In this document: in pieces, positions 23,247 through 32,700 of the stretch
How positions within the stretch are numbered: position 1 is the stretch's first letter
Layout of the letters: each line of letters begins with the position of its first letter
Source: Pedobacter kyungheensis
Lineage (GTDB): Bacteria; Bacteroidota; Bacteroidia; Sphingobacteriales; Sphingobacteriaceae
Reading direction: 5' to 3'
Assembly (NCBI RefSeq): GCF_000812965.1
Contig: NZ_JSYN01000032.1
Coordinates: forward strand, 1 to 64,000
Length of the DNA: 64,000 nt
The notes under the pieces: generated by a model
What the model saw: the letters and a program-made list of their open reading frames with translations, nothing else
What the model was told of the DNA's origin: nothing
Databases searched by the model: none
Position numbers and translations under genes: made by a program

Positions 23247-24254
23247 TTACTGCAAAAACATTTCTGCCAGTAACTGATATGATTTGATCCGGTCTTCGAA
23301 ATGTTCGGTAATGGTAACCGCCATTAATTCGTCTACATCATAATCGGCAGCCAACTTACTCAGCCTTGCCTTAATCACCTCAGGCGTACCATAAATCATG
23401 CGGGGTTTATTCACGTTTATCCGTTCCTGCTCTGCAGCTGTATAGGTTAGGTGTTTAATATCTTCCCAGCCGGTTGAAGTTAAGCCCCCTCCTTTTTCCA
23501 ATTGTAGAAAGCGATAACTCATCAAAGCTTCCTGCTGCCTTACTTTTTCTTCATCTTCAGAGCAGAAAACAAAAAACGCCACATTATCAACCGGCTTTGC
23601 CAAATCAACCGATGGTTTAAAATGATCACGATAATATTGAACGGCCTGTGGTCCACCATGTGGATTAATAAAATGGGCGAATGAAAAACCCAGACCAAAA
23701 TGTGCGGCAAATACAGCGCTTTGTCCACTGCTGCTCAAAAGCCACTGTGTAGGTACAGTTTCCGAAATCGGGATGGCTTTGATCTTCGCCTGGATGCCCC
23801 CATCAGAAGTATCGTGAAGATAATGTTGCAAATCACGTAATTGCTCCATAAAATCCTGCTCACTCCAGTTGTTTGACGGATTTAACATCGAAGCTGTGAT
23901 GCGATCGGTGCCTGGAGCTCTGCCCATTCCCAGATCGATGCGGTTTGGATGCATCACCTCGAGTAAACGGAAACTTTCTGCAACTTTTAATGCACTGTGA
24001 TTCGGAAGCATAATACCTCCCGAACCAATACGAAGGGTTTTGGTATGGTTTGCCAGATGGGCAATTAATATCTCGGGTGTAGATCCGGCTAAACTGGTTG
24101 TATTGTGATGCTCGGAAACCCAGAAACGATGGTAGCCTAACCGCTCGGTTTCTTGTGCCAGCAAGGTAGTTTCTTCAATTGCCCTGCGTGCGCTAACTCC
24201 TTTGCGCACCGGCGACTGATCTAAAACGCTTAATTTAATTTTAGTACTGCTCAT
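23247..24254 (-). CDS. LLM class flavin-dependent oxidoreductase
   Basis: A 335-residue luciferase-like monooxygenase family protein. Family landmarks are LDQSPVRKG at the start, YHRFWVSEHHNTTSLAGSTPE (about 41-61), and RIGSGGIMLPNHSALKVAE (about 76-94), the flavin-contact strand. The subgroup is the MsnO8/YhbW-like single-component type commonly found in Bacteroidetes. Substrate unknown; FMN with a reductase partner is expected. Its start codon lies 5 nt behind a perfect TACATTTG -7 element, so its mRNA may lack a leader. Confidence 0.9.
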   Translation of the reverse strand: MSSTKIKLSVLDQSPVRKGVSARRAIEETTLLAQETERLGYHRFWVSEHHNTTSLAGSTPEILIAHLANHTKTLRIGSGGIMLPNHSALKVAESFRLLEVMHPNRIDLGMGRAPGTDRITASMLNPSNNWSEQDFMEQLRDLQHYLHDTSDGGIQAKIKAIPISETVPTQWLLSSSGQSAVFAAHFGLGFSFAHFINPHGGPQAVQYYRDHFKPSVDLAKPVDNVAFFVFCSEDEEKVRQQEALMSYRFLQLEKGGGLTSTGWEDIKHLTYTAAEQERINVNKPRMIYGTPEVIKARLSKLAADYDVDELMAVTITEHFEDRIKSYQLLAEMFLQ

Positions 24255-24259
24255 TTCAA

Positions 24260-24267
24260 CAAATGTA
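24260..24267 (-). promoter_or_regulatory. -7 element (TACATTTG) for the luciferase-like gene
   Basis: TACATTTG reads 24267 to 24260 on the minus strand, a perfect TAnnTTTG match only 5 nt from the ATG at 24254. A clear -33 TTG at the usual distance is not seen. Confidence 0.55.
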
Positions 24268-24317
24268 ACAGACGGCTATTTCAATTAATCAATGCGAAAG
24301 GCTTTATGACTTTAAAA

Positions 24318-25004
24318 TTATTGCCCCAGCGTCAATTTTACCAAATACTGATCTTCGCCATCATCAAAAATAATTTCGCAATGCCAACCCGTTTCAACAG
24401 CTATCGATTTAATGGTTTCCTCATCCACGTAAATCCAGTTAAACCAGTTTCCTTTTTCTCCCTTATACTCATATTGGTAAGAAACCTCGCCATAGTATTG
24501 GTTTTGAGGCTTCGGCATGTCTTCATACAGGTAAGCAATATCCGATGAATCGAAAATTAACTGTCCGCCGGGATTAAGCAAGCTTTTTATTTTACTCAGG
24601 AAATCTTTAAAACCAGACAAAGTACCCGTAAGGCCAATGCCGTTCATCAGCATTAAAATGGTATCGAATTTTTCCTGGTAAGTAAAAATATCCTGTACCA
24701 ATGCTTTTTTTACACCACGGTCTTTCATGATATTTACCGCAGCTTCCGAAATGTCAATAGCAGTGACATCAATATTAAAGGCTTGCAACAACAGGGCATG
24801 GCTCCCCACTCCTGCTCCAATATCCAAAACCTTTCCGCTGCACATGTGCAGTGCCTGCAGCTCTAAAACCGGCATATCTTCATCATCCCTGAAGAAAAAT
24901 TCTAAAGGCATTTCCTCGGCTTCGCCATAAGAGTTATGCAGCCACAAAATATCGGCTTCGCCGGTTCTGTAAATATCAGTAAGTGCTTTACCAAAAACAT
25001 CCAT
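24318..25004 (-). CDS. Class I SAM-dependent methyltransferase
   Basis: A 228-residue cytoplasmic methyltransferase. Motif I is VLDIGAGVGSHALLLQ (about 54-69) and the acidic end of strand 2 is VTAIDIS. The DTILMLMNGIGL segment matches post-motif II/III positions, and a C-terminal beta part includes WFNWIYVDEE. Substrate not determinable. The start is 4 nt behind a perfect -7 promoter box. It is separated from the metallo-hydrolase gene upstream by a palindromic repeat, so it is probably its own unit. Confidence 0.9.
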   Translation of the reverse strand: MDVFGKALTDIYRTGEADILWLHNSYGEAEEMPLEFFFRDDEDMPVLELQALHMCSGKVLDIGAGVGSHALLLQAFNIDVTAIDISEAAVNIMKDRGVKKALVQDIFTYQEKFDTILMLMNGIGLTGTLSGFKDFLSKIKSLLNPGGQLIFDSSDIAYLYEDMPKPQNQYYGEVSYQYEYKGEKGNWFNWIYVDEETIKSIAVETGWHCEIIFDDGEDQYLVKLTLGQ

Positions 25005-25008
25005 GGGG

Positions 25009-25016
25009 CAAAGATA
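25009..25016 (-). promoter_or_regulatory. -7 element (TATCTTTG) for the methyltransferase gene
   Basis: TATCTTTG reads 25016 to 25009 on the minus strand, a perfect match, 4 nt before the ATG at 25004. No convincing -33 box is visible. Confidence 0.55.
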
Positions 25017-25083
25017 GGTAGGAAAGCTGAAAGACTAAATAAAAGTTAGTCGGGATTTGCAATAGCGATATAGATTTAACTAA

Positions 25084-25106
25084 GGTCTGGATTTAAAATC
25101 CAGACC
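25084..25106. repeat. GGTCTGGATTT palindrome
   Basis: GGTCTGGATTT and AAATCCAGACC are exact reverse complements separated by one base, a 23-bp palindrome just downstream of the beta-CASP gene. It belongs with the elements at 20693-20743. Confidence 0.65.
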
Positions 25107-25114
25107 AGCCAATA

Positions 25115-26515
25115 TTAATTAATATCAAATACCTGATGATATTCTGGTATAGCTACATGTTTAAAACCATGATCTTTTAACCGGGTGGCAAAATGTTGCT
25201 GCACCTCATATTCTCCATGTACCAAAAACAATTGCTTCACTTTTGCAGGGTCCTGGGCAGATAAGAAACGTAACAAATCTTCGTAATCGCCATGGGCACT
25301 CATTGATTTTATGGCGCGCACTTCGGCTTTAACTTCGTACTTATCTCTAAAAATATCTACTACTTTTTGTCCTGCAATTAATTTTCCTCCCAGAGAATTT
25401 GGCTCGCAATAGCCCACCATTAAAATGGTATTTTTAGCATTGCCAATATTGTTGCGAATATGATGTTTTACGCGTCCGGCTTCGGCCATACCAGAGGCAG
25501 AAATGATTACACATGGCCTTGGATCTTCGTTCAAAGCCTTCGATTCCTCAACGCTTTCGATAAAACGCAAACCTTTAAACGCAAAAACATCGTGATCGAT
25601 CTTTAGTGTTTCTTTCACCCCGTTGTTATATACTTCGGGATGGTTTTTCAGAATTTCGGTCGCTTTTGAGGATAGCGGACTATCTACATAATAAGGCACG
25701 TCAGGCAATTTACCCTTTAGCTCCAATCCGTTTAAAGCATAAAGCAACTCTTGCGTACGCCCAACAGCAAATGCAGGAATAATTACCTTGCCTTTTTTAA
25801 TATTGCAGGTATTGTTAATGATTTCCAGCAGCATGTTTTCGATTGGATCGAGATCCTTGTGCAGCGAATCGCCATAGGTAGATTCCATCAAAATATAATC
25901 AGCCTGATCAAATTGTTGCGGACTTTTTAAAAGCAAATCGCCATAGCGGCCCACGTCGCCTGAAAAGGTAATCCGCGTTGGTTTTCCATCTTCAGTAAGG
26001 GTTAAATGCACTGCCGCACTACCTAAAATATGGCCTGCATCTGTAAACTTTAACCGGATACCGGGCTCAATTTCGAAATCTTCTTCGTACTCCACAATTT
26101 TCATCTGGCTTACCGTCTGCACAACATCATCTTCAGTATAAAGGGCTTCTTCCATTTCTTCACCATGGCGGAGGTGGCGATTGGCAAATTCAGCATCCTG
26201 CTCCTGTATTTTGGCCGAATCCATCATTAAAATACGGGCGAGGTCCATAGTAGCGGAAGTGCAAAAAATCTTTCCGCTAAAACCTTCGGCAACCAGTTTG
26301 GGCAGTAAACCGCAATGATCGATATGCGCGTGCGACAAGATCATGTAAGTAACCTTTTTAGCATCGAAGCCAAAATAGTCGTTCAGTTTATCGGTAACAT
26401 GCCCCATTCCCTGGAAAAGGCCACAATCTAATAGTATTTGGGTATCGTTTTTTAGGGTAATAAGGTGCTTACTCCCGGTAACAGTACGGGCAGCACCATG
26501 AAAAGCAATTTTCAT
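25115..26515 (-). CDS. MBL-fold metallo-hydrolase with beta-CASP and RMMBL domains
   Basis: A 466-residue protein of the CPSF73/RNase J-related group. The zinc site HxHxDH is SHAHIDHCG (His62, His64, Asp66, His67), with the later GHILGSAA and SGDVGRYGD motifs. A beta-CASP insert (about 215-400, including the SASGMAEAGRVKHH motif) precedes a C-terminal RNA-specific metallo-hydrolase motif (SAHGDYEDLLRFL, LVHGE). It probably cuts RNA, as single-strand endo- or exonuclease, in the cytoplasm; the exact role in Bacteroidetes is not established. The YtxH gene upstream is closed by a terminator, so this gene is separately transcribed. Confidence 0.92.
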   Translation of the reverse strand: MKIAFHGAARTVTGSKHLITLKNDTQILLDCGLFQGMGHVTDKLNDYFGFDAKKVTYMILSHAHIDHCGLLPKLVAEGFSGKIFCTSATMDLARILMMDSAKIQEQDAEFANRHLRHGEEMEEALYTEDDVVQTVSQMKIVEYEEDFEIEPGIRLKFTDAGHILGSAAVHLTLTEDGKPTRITFSGDVGRYGDLLLKSPQQFDQADYILMESTYGDSLHKDLDPIENMLLEIINNTCNIKKGKVIIPAFAVGRTQELLYALNGLELKGKLPDVPYYVDSPLSSKATEILKNHPEVYNNGVKETLKIDHDVFAFKGLRFIESVEESKALNEDPRPCVIISASGMAEAGRVKHHIRNNIGNAKNTILMVGYCEPNSLGGKLIAGQKVVDIFRDKYEVKAEVRAIKSMSAHGDYEDLLRFLSAQDPAKVKQLFLVHGEYEVQQHFATRLKDHGFKHVAIPEYHQVFDIN

Positions 26516-26545
26516 TTAGGTGGTGGTTAATATTATACAAGAATA

Positions 26546-26567
26546 AAAATGCCGGATATTTCCGGCA
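26546..26567 (-). terminator. Intrinsic terminator after the YtxH gene
   Basis: TGCCGGA (26550-26556) and TCCGGCA (26561-26567) form a 7-bp stem with a 4-nt loop. On the minus strand it is followed by TTTTTATT, a usable U-run. Confidence 0.75.
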
Positions 26568-26578
26568 CTTCCAATTCT

Positions 26579-26806
26579 TTAAGCATTTATTTCTGCTATT
26601 TTATCTTTAACCTTATCGGCAGCATCTGTAGCTTTACCAGCCAGGCCTGCGAGTTTATCTTTTGAGGCATCTAAAAGATCGGCGAAAAAGTCTGATACTT
26701 TGCCTTTAAGATCGCTGGTCGAATCTGATGATAATGCCAATGCGATGGTTGCTCCTAATGCTGCTCCGGCTAAAACGCCTACTATAATTTTTGTCTCTTT
26801 TTTCAT
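26579..26806 (-). CDS. YtxH domain small protein
   Basis: A 75-residue protein with an N-terminal membrane or signal segment (IIVGVLAGAALGATIALAL) followed by an amphipathic, Lys/Asp/Ala-rich helix (DLLDASKDKLAGLAGKATDA). This is the YtxH-type gas-vesicle-like or general-stress small protein seen widely in Bacteroidetes. Likely a membrane-anchored stress protein; no enzymatic role is expected. Confidence 0.85.
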   Translation of the reverse strand: MKKETKIIVGVLAGAALGATIALALSSDSTSDLKGKVSDFFADLLDASKDKLAGLAGKATDAADKVKDKIAEINA

Positions 26807-26896
26807 GATATTAGTGATTTACTTATTAAACATATTTAGCGAAAAGGTGTTTTAATTTTTTTGATCTACAAGGCTTCAAACAAAAACCAATCCACA

Positions 26897-27520
26897 ATGA
26901 AAAGCATATTCTTTATAGATTTAGATAATACCATTTATTTTACCAAACCGAACGAAACACAGTTAATGGGCGAATTGTACCGGTTTTTAGAAAAACAGGA
27001 TCTGGGAATTAGTAATGAAGCTTTTGCACTTGCCAAACAGGAAATGTTGCGTACCCCTTTTCAAAAAGTAGCTAAAAAATATGGTTTCAGGGAAGAAGCG
27101 ATGCCTGCCGTATTGGCTTATTTACAGAACAGGGAAGTAAGCCAACCTTTAAAACCCAGCGATGATTATCCATTTATCAAGAATTTAAAAGGCCGGAAAT
27201 TTATTGTAACTGCCGGCTTTACCAAACAACAAAATTCGAAAGTAAAAATGCTGGGTATTGCAGCCGATTTCGAATCTGTTGATGTGGTTGATGTATCGGT
27301 TAGCAATAAAAAGAAAGCTTTTCAGCAACTCATTGATAAACATAAGCTAAACAAAAACGATATTTTAATTATTGGCGATGATGCCGAATCGGAAATCAGG
27401 TTTGGCCTCGAGCTCGGTATCGATACTTTTCTGCTTGATCCGGAAAACCTGCATCCCGATGCGCCAAGTACCTTTAGAGGTGTTGATTTGAGTAACTTGA
27501 CTGCTGCAGCAGGACAGTAA
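26897..27520 (+). CDS. HAD family hydrolase
   Basis: A 207-residue haloacid dehalogenase-like phosphatase. Motif I is FFIDLDNTIYF at residues 4-14 with the nucleophile Asp in DLDNT; motif II is VTAGFTK; motif III/IV is IIGDDAESEIRFGLELG near the C-terminus. The start is ATG 26897; the TTG at 26861 would add 12 residues before the first strand and is unlikely. Substrate unknown; the small helical cap suggests a pyrimidine-5'-nucleotidase-like or phosphoglycolate-like subgroup. Confidence 0.88.
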   Translation: MKSIFFIDLDNTIYFTKPNETQLMGELYRFLEKQDLGISNEAFALAKQEMLRTPFQKVAKKYGFREEAMPAVLAYLQNREVSQPLKPSDDYPFIKNLKGRKFIVTAGFTKQQNSKVKMLGIAADFESVDVVDVSVSNKKKAFQQLIDKHKLNKNDILIIGDDAESEIRFGLELGIDTFLLDPENLHPDAPSTFRGVDLSNLTAAAGQ

Positions 27521-27662
27521 TGTAGTGCTGTATTTTCGCTAATTTCTAATCCCCGTGAAAGTCGAACCAGTATTTTTCGCCAGCTTATCCCCCTATTAGT
27601 CTAAATTTATTTTTTGCACTTAATTAAAAATACTTAGTTTTATCTTACAGTGAAACTAAAAA

Positions 27663-28247
27663 ATGGCGATTAAACCTCTTCCAAATGAAAAAGAATTGCT
27701 TCTTGAAATCGCAAGGGGTGATGGGATTGCCTTTGCCGAAATGTTTCGTGCCTACCACGGTCCTTTAATCAAATACATTTATACTTTAATCGAATCGGTT
27801 CAGGTCTGTGAAGAGATTGTACAGGATGTATTTTTGAAAGTATGGGAAAACAGAGCAACATTACCTATACTGGACAAGTTTACTGCATATCTTTTTATTG
27901 TAACGCGTAATTATACCATTAGTGCTATTCGCCAAATGGCGAAGCATAAAAAACATAGCCAGCTATATGCTGAAGAAGTATTAAACCTTAATGAAGGTGA
28001 AGAAGTTTTTAATTTAGATCAGGAATATCAGCATATTCTTACTAAGGCTATTGCAGAATTGCCTCCTTCTCAACAAAGAGTATTACAATTGCGCCAGCAA
28101 GGGCTAAAAAGCAGAGAAATTGCCGGAGAAATGGGAATATCTATAGAATCTGTAAAAAAATACCAGCAGTGGGCAACCAAATCAGTATCTAAATTTCTAA
28201 AACTACATACCGCAATAACCATTTCTATTATTCTGAGCATAAATTGA
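27663..28247 (+). CDS. ECF RNA polymerase sigma factor (FecI-like)
   Basis: A 194-residue group 4 sigma factor. Region 2 is seen in FAEMFRAYHGPLIKYIYTLI and EEIVQDVFLKVWENR; region 4 in ELPPSQQRVLQLRQQGLKSR and the HTH EIAGEMGISIESVKKYQQWA. It should direct transcription of the downstream SusC/SusD genes in response to outer-membrane transport, with the FecR protein encoded 99 bp downstream as partner. It carries a C-terminal hydrophobic stretch (AITISIILSIN), unusual for a soluble sigma factor but common in the Bacteroidetes group. No good promoter is visible just upstream. Confidence 0.92.
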   Translation: MAIKPLPNEKELLLEIARGDGIAFAEMFRAYHGPLIKYIYTLIESVQVCEEIVQDVFLKVWENRATLPILDKFTAYLFIVTRNYTISAIRQMAKHKKHSQLYAEEVLNLNEGEEVFNLDQEYQHILTKAIAELPPSQQRVLQLRQQGLKSREIAGEMGISIESVKKYQQWATKSVSKFLKLHTAITISIILSIN

Positions 28248-28346
28248 GCCTTTCCCCCCTGGCTTTATTTTTTTTTTTATTTTTTATATCCCGTTTTCTG
28301 TTTCTCTGCGTCTTTAGTAAAGATTCGCCAGAAATCGTAACCAAAT

Positions 28347-29510
28347 ATGACTGAAAACCAGAGATTGAATTTTTTATTCAATCGGCAATTGCAGTACTTA
28401 AATTCTACTGAAGAAAAGGAAGAATTTATATTGCTAATGGCCGATCCCATAAATGAAGAGCAGGTTAAACAATTGCTTAACAGCTATTGGGAAGAATTTG
28501 ATGAAAATGAATTTAGTCCGGCTGTTTTCCTGTTTGGTGATGGCGAAAAAATGCTCTCAAAAATACAAAGTGAAAATATTTATCCTTTACCAAAAGCCCG
28601 GCGAAAACCAAAACTCTGGATAGGAATTGCAGCTGCCCTGGCGATCATGCTATTCGGTGCCAGCTTATTTTATTTAAAGCAAAATGCTGGTTTGGCCGAT
28701 ACAAAGGCATACATTAAACCAGGCTCAGCAGGTGCAACACTTAAACTCGCAAACGGCAAAACAATTAAATTATCTGCCGCAGTAAATGGCGAACTTGCAA
28801 ATGAAGCTGGTGTAACCATTACCAAAACTACAAACGGGCAATTGGTTTATGAAATAAAAGGAACAACAAGTCCTGATCAGATTAATACGCTCTCTACCAG
28901 CAATGGGGAAACCTATCAGGTTCGTTTGCCTGATGGGTCCCTGGTTTGGTTAAACTCTGCATCCAGTCTTTCTTATAGTACTGCTTTGGTTCAATCCGGA
29001 AAACGCTCCGTTAAACTGCTTGGGGAAGCATATTTTGAAATCGCAAAAGATACCAAACACCCCTTTATTGTTAAAACCGGTAACCAGGAAGTGGAAGTAT
29101 TGGGTACACATTTTAATGTAAATGCATACGATAATGAATCACAAGCAAAAACAACATTGCTGGAGGGAAGTGTTAAAATTAAAAATAAAGCGAATCAAAA
29201 AATCATTTCGCCCGGTGAGCAGGCAACAGTAACCGGAGATGATATCTCTGTTGAAAAAGTAAATACCGGATATGCTGTAGACTGGAAAAATGGAGTTTTC
29301 AGGTTTACCGATAAAACACTCGAGGCAGGTATGCTTGAAGTGGCCAGATGGTACAATGTGCAGGTTATTTATAAGCGACCGGAACTTAAAAATGAGATAC
29401 TGGGCGGCAGGATTTCCAAATATGCAAGTATTACTCAGGTATTGAAAAAAATGGCAATAACCGGGGCATTCAGGTTTACGGTAAAAGATCGTGAAATCAT
29501 TGTAGAATAA
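28347..29510 (+). CDS. FecR-type anti-sigma/sigma-regulator
   Basis: A 387-residue single-pass inner-membrane regulator. A cytoplasmic N-terminal part (1-88) is followed by a transmembrane helix (about 91-111, LWIGIAAALAIMLFGASLFYL). The periplasmic FecR domain has PDGSLVWLNSASSLSYS and RSVKLLGEAYFEIAKDTKHP. A C-terminal DUF4974 domain (about 315-387) has the typical LGGRISKYASITQVLKKM. It should relay a signal from the STN domain of the SusC protein (29709-33092) to the ECF sigma factor. All three components are adjacent. Confidence 0.93.
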   Translation: MTENQRLNFLFNRQLQYLNSTEEKEEFILLMADPINEEQVKQLLNSYWEEFDENEFSPAVFLFGDGEKMLSKIQSENIYPLPKARRKPKLWIGIAAALAIMLFGASLFYLKQNAGLADTKAYIKPGSAGATLKLANGKTIKLSAAVNGELANEAGVTITKTTNGQLVYEIKGTTSPDQINTLSTSNGETYQVRLPDGSLVWLNSASSLSYSTALVQSGKRSVKLLGEAYFEIAKDTKHPFIVKTGNQEVEVLGTHFNVNAYDNESQAKTTLLEGSVKIKNKANQKIISPGEQATVTGDDISVEKVNTGYAVDWKNGVFRFTDKTLEAGMLEVARWYNVQVIYKRPELKNEILGGRISKYASITQVLKKMAITGAFRFTVKDREIIVE

Positions 29511-29617
29511 GCAGAACCAATTAAATATTATATCAACTAATCCCCTAAAAACCGAACATGAAGAAATCAGATTACCATTAACAGAAAAACCTTTTCAGGT
29601 AAGTTTAAAATAAAAAA

Positions 29618-29642
29618 CTGGAAGTGCGACCAACACTTCCAG
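29618..29642 (+). promoter_or_regulatory. Hairpin in the leader between FecR and SusC genes
   Basis: CTGGAAGTG (29618-29626) and CACTTCCAG (29634-29642) make a perfect 9-bp stem in the 198-bp gap. No U-run follows, so it is more likely an mRNA-processing or regulatory stem than a terminator. A tiny open frame, MKKSDYH, at 29558-29581 precedes it and may be a relic. Confidence 0.45.
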
Positions 29643-29708
29643 CAAATGACTTGCCTGAGTAAAACTAGCTTGCGAACTATTTTTTTGACCTAAAACAAGA
29701 CAAACCAA

Positions 29709-32700
29709 ATGTATAAATTTTACCTAAGAATATTAGGCCTCTATTCCCGTATACCTAAAATCCTGCGAATTATGAAATTAACGACGTTATTACTCATTGT
29801 AACGATCATGCAGGTCAGCGCTGTCAGCTACGCACAAAGACTCACATTTAAACAACGAAATGTCAGTATTGCCCGGATATTTGAAGAGATTGAAAAACAA
29901 ACAGGTTATGATGTTTTCTATCTTCCGAAAGTATTAAAAACGAGCCGTACCATCGATGCTGATTTTAACAATAGCTCATTAGATCAGGTAATGAAAACCT
30001 GCCTCATGAACCAGCCGCTGGCATTTACGATTGATGAGCGAACAATCGTAATCACAAAAAAAGAACAGCCAATACCCGATCAAAGGCCGGCAATACCTAA
30101 GCCCGTTCTTGAACAGGCAAAGTATAAAGTTAACGGAACAGTTAAGGATGAATTAGGCGCACCCCTCCCAAATGTTACGGTACGTGTAATGCATACCAAA
30201 AATGGCATACAAACAAATTTAAATGGTAAATATACTATTGATGTAGAAGCGACTGACACACTTGAATTTTTATACGTTGGGTATAAACGGGCAGAAGTAG
30301 CTGTACGAAACAGGGTAGATATTGATATTACACTGGAGCCTGAATCGGGAAGTTTGAACGAAATCGCCGTTATTGGTTTTGGACGTCAGAAAAAGGTAAG
30401 TGTGGTAGGGGCCCAGGCCACTATTAAACCCGAAGAACTAAAGGTACCTGTAAGGGATTTAACAAGCGCGCTGGCCGGACGTCTTGCAGGGGTTGTATCC
30501 ACACAACGCGGCGGAGCACCGGGCGCAGATGGAGCCAATATTTTTATCCGCGGTATTGCAACTTTTGCCAGTAGCCCGCAATCGCCATTACTCGTTGTAG
30601 ATGGCGTTCCGGACAGGCCAATCAATAATATTGATCCTGAGGATGTAGAAAGTTTCACCATTTTAAAAGATGCAACAGCTACCGCCGTGTACGGTACTAG
30701 AGGTGCAAATGGCGTAATCCTCATTAATACCAAAAAAGGTAAAATCGGAAAACCTAACATCAATGTAGAGTTAAACAGTTCGCGCTCAAAATTTACGGAG
30801 CTTCCGGATTTTATAGATGCGCCTACTTTTATGAATTTGTATAATGAGAGTTTATCAACCAGAGGAAGAACACCACAATATGATCCGGCTGTTATCGCGA
30901 AACACGCCAGCGGGGAAGACCCTGATTTATACCCTAATGTAAACTGGTACGATTATTTGTTTAACGATTTTTCGAGTGCCAGCAGAGCAAATCTGAATGT
31001 AAGCGGTGGTGTAGATGCAGCAAAATATTATGTATCGGCCGGTTATTACACAGAAAAAGGCATGTTCAAGCAAGCTGAAGCACAATCTTTCAATTCGACC
31101 CTAAAGCTTGACCGGTTTAATTTTAACAGTAATGTAAGTGTTAAGGTAACCAAAAGCACCAACCTTGAACTTGGCATTAACGGATTCATTACCAATTATA
31201 ATGCACCATCAGCTGGTGTAAATGCAATTTTCGATTATGCTACACAGCAGGCACCACATGTGGTACCTCCAATATATTCAAATGGCCAGTGGCCAAAATA
31301 CCCAGGTGTTCCGTTCAATCCCTACTACTACCTAGTTGCCAATGGCTATTCAAACACTTATTCAAATACTGTTAGAAGTAATATCAAAGTAATCCAGGAA
31401 CTTGATTTCCTAACCAAAGGCTTATCTTTTTCAACCATGTTCGCTTTTGACGCTGTTAACGGGAGCAGCTTAACCCGGTCAAGAACCTTGCAATCTTATC
31501 TGGCTACAGGCCGCGATGCAAATGGCAAACTGATTACCAGAATTGCTGAGACGGGTTCAGATGTATTGGGCTTTTCGGCTGACAGGAATAGTAACAGAAG
31601 ATTTTATACCGAAACCTCTCTCAACTATTCGAGAAAATTCGGTAACCATGATGTTTCCGGCTTATTGCTTTTCAATCAATCCGACTATGTAGATGGAAAT
31701 GCGTCCGATCTGATCAGCTCTATTCCTTTCAGGCAACGTAGTTTGGTTGGACGGGTAAATTACGGTTATAAAGACAAGTACTTTATTGAGTCCAACTTTG
31801 GTTATTCAGGTTCTGAAAACTTTGTTCCCAGCAAACGTTTTGGTTTCTTCCCTTCAGTGGGTGCAGGCTGGGTAGCTTCAAATGAAAAGTTTTTTGAGCC
31901 GGTTAAAGACGTCGTATCCTATCTGAAAGTCCGTTATACCTATGGTCTTACAGGTAATAGTAATACCGGTTCACGCTTTTTATTCTTATCTACCTTAGGC
32001 GATGCATTTTCGTACACTTTTGGTATTCCGGGAGCTGACAGGGCTTATACAGGTTACCAGGAAAGCCGCATAGGCAGTGAAGTACAATGGGAAACCGGTT
32101 TCAGGCACAACCTCGGTGTTGAAATCAATTTCTTAAAAGATGATCTTCAATTAATTGTTGAGTTGTTCAAAGAGAAAAGAAACGACATCTTACTTCAAAA
32201 CTATACCATTCCTTACATTTCGGGTTTTACAAACGCTAATATTCCTTACGTAAATGTGGGTAAAACAGCAAACCGTGGTATCGATGTGACTTTAAGTTAC
32301 AATAAAAGCTTCAGAGATGGATTTGTAACCTTCAGGGGAACCTTCAATATGAATGAAAACAAGAACATTTTTGATGGTTTACCACCATGGCAATACTCGT
32401 GGCTTAACCGTACCGGTCATGCTATCGGGCAGCGTTTTGGTTACGTAGCCATGGGATTATTTAAAGACCAGAATGAAATCGATAATGCGCCTACACAGGC
32501 AGGCGATGTACGCCCTGGCGACATCCGCTACAAAGATTTGAATGGAGATGGGATTATTTCTTCGTTTGACCAGCAAGCTATTGGTTACGGCAGTACCCCA
32601 AGAATTTTATATGGTTTAAACGTTGGCGCAGGTTACAAAGGCTTTGATTTTGTACTTTTTTTCCAGGGAGCAGGACAGGTTGATTTCAGTTACAATGGTG

